From positions 1,419,001 to 1,483,000 of the forward strand of contig JACCIC010000014.1 of the NCBI GenBank assembly GCA_018907035.1: a stretch of 64,000 nucleotides of DNA, read 5' to 3'. The DNA is from Sycobia sp. Sy_11 (taxonomy: Eukaryota > Arthropoda > Insecta > Hymenoptera > Epichrysomallidae). The notes beneath the pieces are model-generated. The model did not search any database. It was not told the DNA's origin and saw nothing but the letters and a program-made list of their open reading frames with translations. This document shows, one piece after another, positions 1-10,639 of the stretch (position 1 is its first letter; every line of letters begins with the position of its first letter). A program made the position numbers and the translations under genes.

Positions 1-399
1 AATCCATAAGCTTAACATGAATTTATTTTGCGGAAGACGAAGTTTCGGCTTGAACGTTCGGATCGATGCGAGCTTTACTCGCGCTGATGATGTTTGTATT
101 ATTAATCGTCATTTTTAATTCTCTGATTTAAGATAAAAAAAAAGAAGTATTTTATTTAATAATATATAAAGTAATGTACGATCGCTCTGCGATGAGCTTA
201 CGATGATACAATAAGATATTGCTCGAGGACATTATTTACATTTTACTCACTGACAATGGATATTCCACATGAATTCTATGAAATTCGATATTTCGTTTTA
301 CAGAAATTCGCAATTTATCAATTGAATGAAATTACGTTACATACTTTCTAATGTATTATACTTATTATTTATATTTATATACAATACGAATAAATCTAC
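1..399. other. AT-rich DNA, no gene seen
   Basis: Low-complexity AT-rich sequence. I see no open frame with protein-like composition and no repeat beyond short A/T runs. Confidence 0.6.
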
Positions 400-462
400 A
401 TGAAAATCTATCGCATCTCCTTTGCATTAATTCTTTTCTTCGTGCCGTCTGCCGACACTTGA
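400..462 (+). CDS. 20-codon micro-ORF resembling a secretory signal peptide
   Basis: ATG at 400 is preceded in frame by TAA at 391. The frame encodes MKIYRISFALILFFVPSADT and stops with TGA at 460-462. It has a basic N-terminus, a hydrophobic core (SFALILFFV) and a PSA-type small-residue cleavage site, which is the textbook shape of a signal peptide. It ends straight after the predicted cleavage site, so no mature protein follows. The first plausible splice donors (GTGAGG near 470, GTGAGT near 481) lie after the stop. It could be a chance ORF, the remnant of a secreted-protein gene, or an exon with a recent stop. No family is recognised. Confidence 0.2.
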   Translation: MKIYRISFALILFFVPSADT

Positions 463-527
463 TTCCCTGTGAGGCTGGCGTGAGTATACGATTAACCCCT
501 ATTCCCACACCTCTACCATACACATAC

Positions 528-530
<3 letters not shown>

Positions 531-566
<36 letters not shown>
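531..566. repeat. (TA)n microsatellite
   Basis: Uninterrupted TA dinucleotide array at the edge of a GC-rich island. Confidence 0.95.
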
Positions 567-569
<3 letters not shown>

Positions 570-579
570 TGTTCACGCG

Positions 580-1330
580 CCTTATGGGGATTGGGGGCAA
601 AGCCGCGCCGAAATCCGAGCCAGACGCCTCGCCCGCGCCCGTGTCGCCGCGCAGCGACTCGCGAGACTACTCCGCGCTGGGATTTCCGGGAGCAGCGCGC
701 GCGCGTTCTACCCTGGCCCCCGCCCGCGCCGCCGACTTTCCCCGGGACAGATGCAAAATTCGATTTTCTCGATAGCGCCCGCGAGCAAAATTGAAATACA
801 GTTCTCGCTCCGCGAGCGGCGGGATGGGGGGGGGAGCTCCGTGCGACCCCCCTCCAGTCGCGCGGGCACGCGCTACGCGCTCGCACCTCGCCTACCGCGT
901 CGGCAGTTGTTTTTGGCCGCGAAATTCAGGCGACCGTGCCGCGCGGCCCAGGCAAAAGACGCGTCGTCGTAGGCTGCTTCGCCGGGAATTCCGGGAATTT
1001 ATCCGAGGGAGATTGACTAGCGAGGCGTAGAAAAAGATAAGCCGAGACCGCCGCACGCATTCGTCCCCCACCCCCTCGCCCCCACCGCCGTCCCATCCCA
1101 TAACCATCGTCGCGGCGCGTCGTATGGGGTCGAGAATACCCGTCGGCCGCCCGATCTCCGATACACACGTGCATCGTCGAATTTAACGATACGTTCGGGG
1201 CCGTTCCGCGCGCGCACGTATGCAAAAAAAAAAAAAAAAAAAAAAAAAGAAAAAGAAAGAGCCGCAAAGGACTGGAATATAACCGTGTGCGGGTGGTCTG
1301 GCGAAAGGGGGGAGGGGAGAGACGGTACAT
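580..1330. other. GC-rich, CpG-rich island
   Basis: CG dinucleotides are frequent and not depleted (many CGCG runs), in sharp contrast with the AT-rich flanks. Frames are open on both strands because stop codons are rare in GC-rich DNA; none looks like a known protein. An A homopolymer occupies about 1221-1248. It could be a promoter or exon-1 region of an unrecognised gene, but nothing in the sequence shows this. Confidence 0.5.
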
Positions 1331-3060
1331 TCTACCTCTTTTTAGAACGAAGTCCCTTTTCTTGCTTGAGGGGTCATACGCACTTAATTGTGAAAAAAGA
1401 AACAAGAAATTCTTCAAAAAATGTTTATTCAGAAACTATTTAATGTGCTAAAAAGAAAATTTTTACCCATATAGTAGTAATCTTTGCTAATAAAACCGTA
1501 TTTTTATTTTTGGCTAAGATTAATTCATATACATTTTATACCTGATCTACGAAAGCACCTTTTTCAAAAAGTCATCTTGTGGTGAACATAAAAAAAACTA
1601 AGAAAATTCTAAAAAGTATGAGTGTTTCTCTAGTCGTTAATCAACAGATTCAAAAAGAAAACTATTGGATTTTCAAAAAATGACGATTTCAGATATTGTT
1701 TAAACGCAACTTCACTTCTGACAAAAAGGTGCGCCCGCGATTGCCGTTTTTACCCCGAACAGCTTCATCCGTACATCCCCATAATTTTTTTCTGCAAGGC
1801 AATACCTTAAGATTGGCTTTCATCGTTTAATAGATTCTTTTTTTTTAATATCCATGATGTAAAAGTGCAATTACCCATTGAGAATTTTTGTTTCTTATGT
1901 TCATAAGCCATACCTTTCCTCGATGTCGAGGTTTCATCGAGAAGAACAAATATACTTTTCCAATGTTTTTTTTTGTAGATAACCAGACCGAATTTGATAT
2001 AAGAAATGCAATAAATTAAAATCAAATCTTGATCATAAAGTCAATAACATAAAAATAATATGAAATTATTGTCAACAGATGAGTGCGATTACATATTGTC
2101 TATATATTTGTCATTACTAAAATCGAAAGCTGGTGTTAAAATATAAATAAATAAACCTAATCCTTTGTATGGGTTATAACATTTGGCCAAATTATTAGAT
2201 TTGAGGATTTTATTATCTGTTTTGGCTGCGCCGTTTTAAATTTCTTTTTTACGAAACTAATCATGTTTTTTAAAAAAATCTATGGTTTGCATCAGTTCAT
2301 ATAGTCGTTAACCTATATCAATACAACTCCCTCCAGCGCACGAAATAATTTCATTCAAAATTTGTTCTCTGACTTAAATTTATATATAAGAAATAGAAAC
2401 AGTAATAAATCTGATAAAATATGTATATTCACCAGTTTACAATAAACAGAACATAAAAAAAATTTTGCCTTCAGAATGACTTTCTGTGATTGAACGGTTT
2501 AAGCTATTTTTTTATCAATATACATGTAAGTACACAACAGATGAAGATACTCCTGATATTAATTTTTTTGTTTCTAATTATTGACAATAATAATTCAATA
2601 AACTTAATACATTTTCGTTGAGAAAAATTAAGAAAAATAAGTATTTTAAGTTAAAATTTACTCTACGTTTCGTTTAAAAGAATTAATTAATTAAGAATTC
2701 AAATATTTATTATTCAGTCCGATTAAAAATATTGAATATCGATAAAACTTCTGACGAAGAACGTAATTATCTAAGAATATTATTAATTAAATGTATACGT
2801 TGTTAAGAGACAGACGTAAAATATAACCCAATAGCTCTTAATTAAATGTACTTTCATTAATTTTCCGATACAGATCCGTTTACCCTCTGTCTTCTTAATA
2901 CCAAAAATCGATTTCCTATTATCGAGAATAAATGAATTAAAAAATCAAATAGGAGAAAAAAAATTGATCGTAAAAAATTCCACCCATACGTTATTTTGTA
3001 GATCCGCAATGTAATATGGGAAATTTTTGCAATCAGAGTAAAGAACCAATGAGAGCTAAC
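1331..3060. other. AT-rich stretch without recognisable gene
   Basis: Dense stop codons in all frames, short A/T runs (for example T-rich 3067-3087 just beyond). No transposon domain or RNA gene is recognised. Confidence 0.55.
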
Positions 3061-3114
3061 GAATTTTTTCTTTTTTTTTTTTTTTTGATCACCGACCATT
3101 ATTAGTCAATACAT

Positions 3115-3660
3115 CATCGGGGTCGCTTTAAAAACGACCCGCACCCTCGTTCCCCATCAGCCGCAAATCCACCCTTCCGAGTCCAAAGCTTTTTCAAACA
3201 TTTGCCGGGCGTAGTCGCGCGCGCGCCACCCGAGCGAAAACTTCGACTCGCAAATCCTCTCTCGGCGGCAGCGGAGGAGCTGAAAAGCTCGCCGCGAAAC
3301 CCCAGGCGCGGGCACGCGTTACTCTACATGTATATATATATAGACGCACATACATATGTATACATACGTATACATATGCCGGCGCAAAGAAAAGATGAAT
3401 AATAAAACGTCGTCGGCCCCACGCACTCGACGAAGACGCCGGGCGTCGACCGCCAAAAAATAGAAATAGAAAATCGCGCGCGCGCGAAGGAACATCGGCC
3501 GTGAACGGCGAACCGGCGTCTGGAGCGCGAGTCTCCTCGGGCTGTGAAGTCCAATCTGGTCTCCTGCTCTACACCCCCCCCCCACCACGGCCCTCCTCTT
3601 TTAGATCCGGGATGAAGTGGCCGCCCCTGTCTCCTTCCCCCTCCTCTACGTCGCGAAAAT
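3115..3660. other. GC-rich island
   Basis: CpG-dense block with a C11-type tract near 3575. Open frames here are compositional. No function recognised. Confidence 0.45.
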
Positions 3661-3703
3661 CCTCTTACAAGTTCCAACTTCATCGATGCGTGAACAACGT
3701 GTG

Positions 3704-3708
<5 letters not shown>

Positions 3709-3757
<49 letters not shown>
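3709..3757. repeat. (TA)n microsatellite
   Basis: Long pure TA array, about 65 bp upstream of a TG array. Confidence 0.95.
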
Positions 3758-3761
<4 letters not shown>

Positions 3762-3819
3762 CATACATATACATAGCGGTGCACTCTTACTCGCCAGCAG
3801 ATGTGATTAAGTGAATATA

Positions 3820-3823
<4 letters not shown>

Positions 3824-3880
<57 letters not shown>
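3824..3880. repeat. (TG)n microsatellite
   Basis: Pure TG/CA array of about 28 units. With the preceding TA array it forms a compound SSR locus. Confidence 0.95.
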
Positions 3881-3884
<4 letters not shown>

Positions 3885-3899
3885 TCCAATATGTATATA

Positions 3900-4300
3900 T
3901 ATAGTAGGTAAGCGGCTTACACAAGTTGATCCGCGGAGCGTGCGGCTGGCCGAACGTCCTTTTTGCAGCAGCACGCCGCCGCCGCGTCGCACCCGCTGAT
4001 GCACTCTTGCAATCGATATATAAAGGGATTGTACGATGACCATGCGACGAGATGCCCAGGTATCGCTACAACATACGTTGAGATATATTGTATAAGGGGC
4101 GTGTCTCCTCTTTTCTGGCCGGCAAGTTATACATGTGTATATAATATGGCAAAGGGGAGTTTTTGCAGCTTGGAATCAGCTAGGCCTGTTATATATAGAA
4201 TGTGGAACGGGATTCATGCGTCGCCGGGATTGCCTAGCATTGCGCTATAAATTAGTGTTTTTATTTCAAAGATATTTATATAGTCCGCAAATTCAAAAGA
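3900..4300. other. mixed-composition stretch, no gene assigned
   Basis: Moderate GC content with plus-strand open frames of no recognisable family. It lies just beyond the 3' end of the minus-strand mariner remnant. Confidence 0.4.
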
Positions 4301-5145
4301 TCGATGACTTTGAGGTGTTTTTTCTCGATAGTAAAACGAGAAAAATACATGATTCAGTATATTGTACATCGTCCACACATTGGCCAATCTTGTGGCTTTG
4401 GTGTCGAAAGAATTTCCCGGTCTCTGTGAAAGATATTACGGTAAGGGCATCGATAGACCTTCTGGGCTGTAATGCGGATGGGACAGAATTCGAACCGGTA
4501 TCCCATCCCCGCGGTTTTTACCAAATAATTTTTGACACAACGATGATCGCGTGGCCGAGCATCGTCGGCAATGTCAAAACAATGCACCACGTCTGGTCTG
4601 CCGTTGGGGCCAATTTTTCTCGCAATCCTCGTTTAAAACTCGACAATTGCGTTCGATAAAATGGTCCATCGACTGTTTCACCCTTATTCAGTAGTTCATA
4701 GTAGAACACATCGTTTCGATCCCACCAAGTAACGGTCATTATCTTCATTGCATGGATTTCTCGCTTTGACCGCTTTTGCTCATCGCCAGTAACAAATCGA
4801 TGGACAAACGTCTCCTGTTTCTTGCGAAATTCCAATAATTTTTAGACTGTTAGAACTAGAAGAGTGGCTTAGCGTGTAACTTTCGAGGATTTAGCAAATC
4901 AATCCTTGCATTTGGCACAGAATTTCGCCAAAGAATGTCTCCGCTTTTTTTTGGCTAGTCCGAACGCTCTTTGTCTTCGATACATCAATATCATCGCTTT
5001 TGAAACGCGCAAACCAATTTTGACATACTCTAACGTCTCGAGTATGCTCGGATTCTACTTTTCAGAGCAAATGATGAACTGCAGATGCATTTTTCTCGAA
5101 ATTAAACCAATAAAGAAAAAACGTGCCGCCTGTGCTGCTAAAAAA
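4300..5145 (-). pseudogene. degenerate mariner (Tc1/mariner superfamily) transposase
   Basis: Read on the minus strand, the remnant starts near 5145 with the end of the N-terminal helix-turn-helix region: a stop-broken frame followed by CQNWFARFKSDDID, the mariner signature (WFARF+SGDFDL). Around 4825-4650 the catalytic core appears: FVTGDE (first catalytic Asp), then VTWWDRNDVFYYELLNKGET, matching the mariner VWWD...YYELLP.G.T block. Around 4590-4520 a shifted frame gives DDARPRDHR, equivalent to the HQDNARPH second-Asp motif. A weak HYSP-like third-Asp region follows near 4500. About 50-70 residues between the DNA-binding part and TGDE are missing, and there are several stops and frame changes. 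The copy is inactive. Terminal inverted repeats were not found. The family call is firm; the subfamily is not. Confidence 0.85.
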
Positions 5146-5234
5146 ATTTTTTTTATGAACTTACGTTTCTTTTGAATGTTCAAATTTAATATATTGTTTC
5201 ACGATCTTTAAATTAAATTTAACATTATCACAGC

Positions 5235-5561
5235 TGTCCTTGTCATAAGGACACAGAGGATAGATATGAAGTTATTAAGAAAATAGAAATTTTTTATGTT
5301 GCAAACCTAATAGACGTCTATGGACCACTCTCGGTGATGCTCTTAGTAAAATGACAGATGTTTCAAAAATGTCCAAAATCGCTTTGTCAAGACCCACTAC
5401 TCAAACGCAGCATCGTGCTTAGTTGTAAAATGCGCTGGAACAAAAAAACTTTTCAGCGTCAGCTCGAACGTGATTTTATTGTCGATCGAGTGAAGCAATA
5501 TGGATTAGAACAGTTGGAAATAGTTTTTTTTTTGCTTCAAATTACACGCGTTAGATACTGA
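5235..5561 (+). pseudogene. interrupted ORF of unknown family
   Basis: An acceptor-like ATTATCACAG ends at 5233. The frame from 5235 is open for 39 codons, hits TGA at 352-354 of that block (5352), and continues in the same frame from 5358 for 67 codons. The product is basic and helical-looking (for example MRWNKKTFQRQLERDFIVDR). It has no recognisable domain. It sits directly beside the mariner remnant and could be host exon debris, TE-derived, or chance. Confidence 0.18.
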
Positions 5562-5849
5562 GAACGCGTGATAAATCGTATTCTCCTGATACTTACTTTT
5601 CACGATGTATTTTTGTCATTACAATTTGTAATTTTGTTTTATTAACTACTACATTATACAAAATTTTTAAACTTTATTCATCCTATTTTCGTGAGGATAA
5701 AGAAAAGGCTGTCTTAAATGTACACTTAATCATATATATGTATTACTTATATTGAACTGTATTGTACATTAGTATAATTGTAATCGTTCAATAATCTACC
5801 TTGTAGACGATTTATGTTGTATAATTGAAACCTTATTAATTATTTTGAT

Positions 5850-6960
5850 TTTCCTGGATCGCAGAGTGCCGCATTCTTAGCGAATGCAGTCAATTGCAGA
5901 ATACGATAGTATTGGACACATCGATACAGAAAGTTTTAGCAGGCAGAGCAAGATATGATATGAATTAGTTTATGAAATTAAAGATTTGCAAAGTGTAGTC
6001 GGTACAAGTTAAAGAATATGAAAACCGTCATAGATATTTGTGTCTCGCAAATGGACCATGCAAGAAGAAAACAGCTTTATCTTATTTTAGCATGAAATGA
6101 AGAATATTAAGAACCACGCATATTAAATCTATCAACAGTTTCTCTCAATTACTGGTAATGAAATTTAACAAGATTAACATTAATTTGGCATCGATGAATA
6201 ATAATAGTCCAATAAAATATATAAACAAAAATTTTAATTTAATCTCAACTTTAAATGTATGTTTCGCAATAAGGCACCTGCTGAACTCGTCGATAAGGTG
6301 GTATGTGACCTGTTCTTCTCCATACGAAGGGAAGATTATCAATCATTACATAGAAAGTTACAAGTAATATTTTACTTGAGAGATGAAATGAAATTTATTA
6401 TAAACGTATTAAACGCGTTCGCTTTACCGTATCAAATCAATGGACTGCGCGATTTCGTAGTTCTCGAAAGCTTTGAAGACTAGATTCGTAAATTAAAGCG
6501 AATTCGTAAATTAAACCTTAATTAACATTCATTATGAACTTCTTCGAATAAACTTTTTCATTGATTTTGTATTAATTTTAATTCTGTTAAAAATATATAT
6601 TCAAGTTATTGAAATAGATTCTTCTATAAAAACGTGTGCTTTCCAAAAAAACAGCAGTCTTGGCACAGGCTGAAATAACTTGTCGGATAAATTGTTCAAT
6701 GAAATTTTTACAATCTGTTAGACAGCGATTGAAATTAAATTCGTGCAAACTGATTTTTACAGCTGGGAAAAATTCTTGAAAGCTGGAAGAAACTTTATTA
6801 CTATTGTTCATTATGTATCAGATAGGGTCGAGATAATTTTTTATTCCCCCAAGCCGCTGGTATACGGATTTCATCACGGGCGCGCCGTTACCCTATTTCT
6901 GCGCCTTTATTTATATACCGCTGCGTGTAACGATCATATTTCAAAGCGGACTTTTTATTA
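5850..6960 (+). other. cluster of short exon-like frames, unassigned
   Basis: Several short plus-strand frames have non-repetitive, protein-like composition. One follows the acceptor-like TTCCTGGATCGCAG near 5866. Another, at 6259-6483, encodes 74 aa containing AELVDKVVCDLFFSIRRED. They do not join into a gene I can defend, and no domain is recognised. Confidence 0.15.
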
Positions 6961-6994
6961 AATTTTCTAGTCACGCAATTTTTTTTCTCTTTTG

Positions 6995-7029
6995 TTTTTT
7001 TTTTTTTTTTTTTTTTTTGTTTTTTTTTT
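6995..7029. repeat. poly(T) / poly(A) tract
   Basis: Two T runs split by one G. On the minus strand this is an A-rich tract immediately downstream of the BESS-like exon, so it could be a fossil poly(A) tail or a simple repeat. Confidence 0.85.
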
Positions 7030-7277
7030 GAAAAAATAAACGTCCATAGCCGAGGAACGAGGACTATGGGTGGAGGATATTCTATTTATAATATACCTTT
7101 GAAAACCTACACTCAAAGTTTTTAAATCATGCCGTATTGCTTGCGAACAAAAAAAAATATCCTTTGTCAAGTTATCTTCATATATATCGGCTTTTCCTTT
7201 AGTCACGTCTTTTTGGGTAACTGTGTCTTGCTTCTCTTGCGTGCCTTAGTAACAGTCCCCTGTACCGTAAAATAAAT
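7030..7277 (-). pseudogene. C-terminal exon with BESS-like motif, one-base frameshift
   Basis: On the minus strand a strong acceptor (TTTTTATCTGCTTTCAG) ends at 7278. From 7277 the frame reads 24 codons rich in Lys/Arg (TVTKARKRSKTQLPKK) to a TGA at 7203-7205. At the preceding run of five A the frame shifted by one base stays open and continues KADIYEDNLTKDIFFCSQ, then AIRHDLKTLSVGFQRYIINR. This resembles the BESS protein-interaction motif (FF.S....DLK.L...Q...I...I), which in insects is usually C-terminal in MADF-BESS DNA-binding proteins. A missing A in the homopolymer, by mutation or assembly error, would explain the break. No MADF domain was found upstream. The BESS call rests on spacing and hydrophobic pattern only. 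Confidence 0.4.
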
Positions 7278-7299
7278 CTGAAAGCAGATAAAAAGCCAT

Positions 7300-8110
7300 G
7301 GATTATTTTTATGAAATATATAACGATTTTCGCTTTATTTAAAAAATAATAACGTATAATGAATATTCGAATAATAATAAAACTGAAAAAATGTAAATCG
7401 TAAACGATGTATCTCGACTAATCTGTCGACCTCTTGGTATAATATGCTGCACTGAAAATCAGTAATGAAATTGTCGAATTTTCCATAAGAACCGAAAACA
7501 CATACATATAGTTAAAAAAAAATTAGATTTTAAATAAAAAGTTATCGTTTTACAGTTGCTGCCATCAGATGGCATGTATTACAAAATTAGTACGTACTAA
7601 AAAGACTCGTTTCGGTATAATATACCCATAATACTTATATATCATGAATTTCGAAAATTCGACTGTAACGGGAAGGAGGAGATTACGTTTGAAAGAATTA
7701 CGTTTCGAAGAATGGCATGAAAAAACGTTATTTTTCATTAATTCTGTTAAAAAATTAAATTACCTCGAACAAATTATATTGCAACCCGAACTATGGAGAA
7801 TTAGAATTTTTATTGCACCGACGTTAGTTTAATTGAATCAATCGATTTTACTAGAAATAAAAAATAAAAAAATTCCGTTTAAAAATCTAATTGAAAGCTG
7901 AAAGATTTTACGACGAACAATAGTTTCGTGAGATAATTTTTTCGTTACTTTTATTATATTTACCTGCTGGGTTTATTGACGTTTTTTATTTTCCAAAAAA
8001 ATTTACGCGGTATAAAAAATGGTTTTATTTAAATGGTGCCGCATTAGTAGAAATTCAGGAAAACGTTAAATAATCGTCTGTCGATGAAACGATTCGAATG
8101 AAATAAAAAA
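7300..8110. other. AT-rich stretch, nothing assigned
   Basis: Upstream (minus-strand sense) of the BESS-like exon. A 62-codon plus-strand ORF at 7644-7832 has no recognisable family. No MADF-type tryptophan-rich exon was seen on the minus strand. Confidence 0.4.
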
Positions 8111-8119
8111 ATTCTTAAT

Positions 8120-8323
8120 TTACTTTAAGGGCTTTGGCTGAGTTTCGTTTGGATCGTCAAGAAGGTAAGTCCCGTTTAATCGCGCGCTCCAACGTTCAAA
8201 CGGGCATCCATCGCAACTAAACAATAGTTCGGCATTAATTTCGTGTTGTAAAACTAAGTGTTTTATTTCGAGCGCGCAATTCTCGGTTTCAAGGGTAAGT
8301 GCTGCTGCGCACTTGCATCCCAT
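8120..8323 (-). CDS. 67-codon ORF, unknown; strand ambiguous
   Basis: The minus-strand ORF has ATG at 8323 and TAA at 8120. Its composition is protein-like, including ELLFSCDGCPFERW with two Cys pairs. The same DNA carries two consensus plus-strand splice donors (AAG|GTAAGT at 8165 and AGG|GTAAGT at 8295), so coding sense may be on the other strand. No family is recognised. Confidence 0.15.
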   Translation of the reverse strand: MGCKCAAALTLETENCALEIKHLVLQHEINAELLFSCDGCPFERWSARLNGTYLLDDPNETQPKPLK

Positions 8324-8513
8324 GAGCTTTAAAAAAAATTTAATTAAACAAAAATTTAATAAACAAAATATTATAATGAGCGATTTTAACTCTTAAATTG
8401 TCTTCGATCTGGGCAAAAGGAGAGGGAAAAAATTCTCGAAATACTTTTATGGCGATCGGTCAAAACCACGGCTCAAAAAAAAAAAAAAAAACAAGATCCT
8501 GCCGCGTGATTAA

Positions 8514-8756
8514 GTCATTGCTAAATTTAGATTAGCGGCTTTCTTAGCACGGATCGCCTTAGTCGACAATCCCGGCAGCGCATGCTCTTTAGGCCTCGAT
8601 GATAGGGGGGGGGGGCAGCTTGCATGGCAATGCGATTTGTACAATAATGCAAGGGATCTATTGGGAGAGGATCCAGCTGAACTAGACACGGAATGTCCAA
8701 TAAACATGGTTATCCTCTTGGTCGAACCAAATGTGCCTGCATATGTAACTGTATAA
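8514..8756 (+). CDS. 80-codon terminal-exon-like ORF with overlapping poly(A) signal
   Basis: The frame from 8514 (after TAA at 8511) is open through a G11 tract (8605-8615) to TAA at 8754-8756. The stop overlaps the canonical polyadenylation hexamer AATAAA at 8755-8760. The protein is acidic and well mixed: LARIALVDNPGSACSLGLDD before the glycine run, and GEDPAELDTECPINMVILL near the end. There is no early ATG, as expected for a 3' exon. Possible acceptors are TAAG at 8514 or AAATTTAG at 8530. The opposite strand is also open for about 100 codons, which weakens the case. Family unknown. Confidence 0.28.
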   Translation, partial: VIAKFRLAAFLARIALVDNPGSACSLGLDDRGGGQLAWQCDLYNNARDLLGEDPAELDTECPINMVILLVEPNVPAYVTV

Positions 8757-8799
8757 TAAAACTTCTGAAAAATTGTGAAATTCAAGTTTATAATATGTA

Positions 8800-9170
8800 A
8801 ATGACGTTTATGCATATAGATACGTTTTGTACAAATTGAAACATATATTTTATAGAAATTAAAATTATGTAATCCGCACTATGTAGCACATAGATCTGTA
8901 TGGATTTGAAGATTAATAAAAAAAAAATAAAAAAATACGCTTTAGTTGTGTAATTTAATGCTCATTCCCGTAAATGTACAGTATTTTTTGTTTCAGCTAA
9001 GTCGCTCCGTTGACAGGCCGTAACGAATTAATTGTGCGAATCAACCAATTTTTTTTTTTTTTTTTTTTTTTTGTTTTAATTCATTTACAACAGATCCAGA
9101 ACATATAATTATCCTCCCTCGGGCCGATGGTTTACCGAAAGAGGACAGAGAAGCCAGAAAAATACAGCCA
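8800..9170. other. AT-rich stretch with T homopolymer
   Basis: Nothing recognisable except a T tract at about 9051-9072. Confidence 0.5.
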
Positions 9171-9322
9171 TTGCCGGGCGCTTTGCGTATACACGCTCGC
9201 GTGAAAAAGCCGGATGTAGGTGTGCGCGAGTCGCGCGCCTAGTCGAGAGGAAGCGAAGTCATCAGCCCCATCGTGTACATAGAGATGCTCCTTTTACGCA
9301 TTATCCCGCCGCGAACGGGGAT

Positions 9323-9408
9323 AGAGAGAGAGAGAGAGAGAGAGCGAGAGTGTGTATGTGGGGGGGGGGGAGGTTGCGAGATAGAGAGAAAGAGAGAGAG
9401 AGAGAGAG
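9323..9408. repeat. two (GA)n arrays flanking a G10 tract
   Basis: GA arrays at about 9323-9345 and 9383-9408 with a G homopolymer at about 9360-9370 between them, inside a GC-rich island (9170-9550). Confidence 0.9.
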
Positions 9409-9713
9409 ACGTCTCAAGTGGGACGCCCGCCCTACCCCGCACTCCGTACTTGGACAAATATTTGACGAGCTTTTGTCGCTTTGCACGCGCGCGCACCTGT
9501 GTGTAATAATACCAAGGAGACTCGGCTTGCATATGTATATATGATCTTGTGTGATATTCTCGAGATGTTCGGGCGGAGCTTCTAGTTAGGCTTTTAGTTG
9601 ACTTTATATTATATATATATATATATATACACCTATACACCTGAGTCAACGTTAGCACTGTTTACGTGAACGCGTGCGCGTGCGCGCTTATACGAGAATA
9701 AACATATTCTTAC

Positions 9714-9716
<3 letters not shown>

Positions 9717-9759
<43 letters not shown>
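9717..9759. repeat. (TA)n microsatellite
   Basis: Pure TA array; a shorter TA array lies at about 9609-9629. Confidence 0.95.
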
Positions 9760-9764
<5 letters not shown>

Positions 9765-9779
9765 AAGTTCAGCAAGTAA

Positions 9780-10570
9780 ATTAACAACTATTTTAATATA
9801 AAATTCGACAATTATTCAATGAACTATAAATATTGCTACCGTAGAATGATAAAAATAAGAATAATAAATGTACTCTTGTTAGCAAACGATAATCGGAATT
9901 GTGCCCACCAGCAAAATTGCCGGCATCTATGTAGCTACAATTTTTCGAGCCGCTTCTGCTCCTCATCGGGGATCGATGATTTTCTGGCAAGTAAATTTCG
10001 TCGACAATTGCGATTTCTAGATTCAAGTAATAGCAACGATTGAAACGGAATAGATTTGAAATAATAATAGTTTCCTATATTTAATATTTACAGTTCTTAT
10101 GCTGATTCTGATCGTCTTGTTCATGTTGAATGCTGTTTGATAGTCGTTAAATTAATTGTTAATTTTCTTAAAAATAAATAACAATTTCTAATTTATCAAG
10201 TGTCCCGTTTATTTTTTTTTTATAATTAGTTATATATAATAAAAGATTTGTTCGAGTAAATTATACGTTAATGAAAATTCACAATGTTCAACTGTACTAG
10301 TTTCACTTTTATTAAAATAAAATTTATTCGTTAGATCCACAGTCGGAATTCAACTGTTCAAATGCGATAATGTAATGCGATAGGTTTTTTAAAATGTCAA
10401 TATTTTTTTCTAAACTCATTCTCATTCTTCGGTTGAGGCAAAAACCTATAAAATTGAAAGCGTGTCTCCTGCATTAATTTAAAATAGGGATTTTATTATA
10501 TAAATTGCCAGCTGCTTTCGTCGAAATAATGTCATTCGATTCGAATTTAAGATACAGGGAATTAAACGTT
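9780..10570. other. AT-rich stretch, no gene assigned
   Basis: Overlapping ORFs on both strands near 9793-10043 have no recognisable domain. The rest is stop-dense. Confidence 0.4.
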
Positions 10571-10576
10571 ATCTTT

Positions 10577-10578
<2 letters not shown>

Positions 10579-10626
<48 letters not shown>
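10579..10626. repeat. (TA)n microsatellite
   Basis: Pure TA array within AT-rich DNA, unlike most arrays here that adjoin GC islands. Confidence 0.95.
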
Positions 10627-10632
<6 letters not shown>

Positions 10633-10639
10633 TACATGT

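Noticed and set aside
3680..4043. His-Thr and Tyr-Ile repeat ORFs
   Set aside because: Direct translations of the (TG)n and (TA)n arrays.
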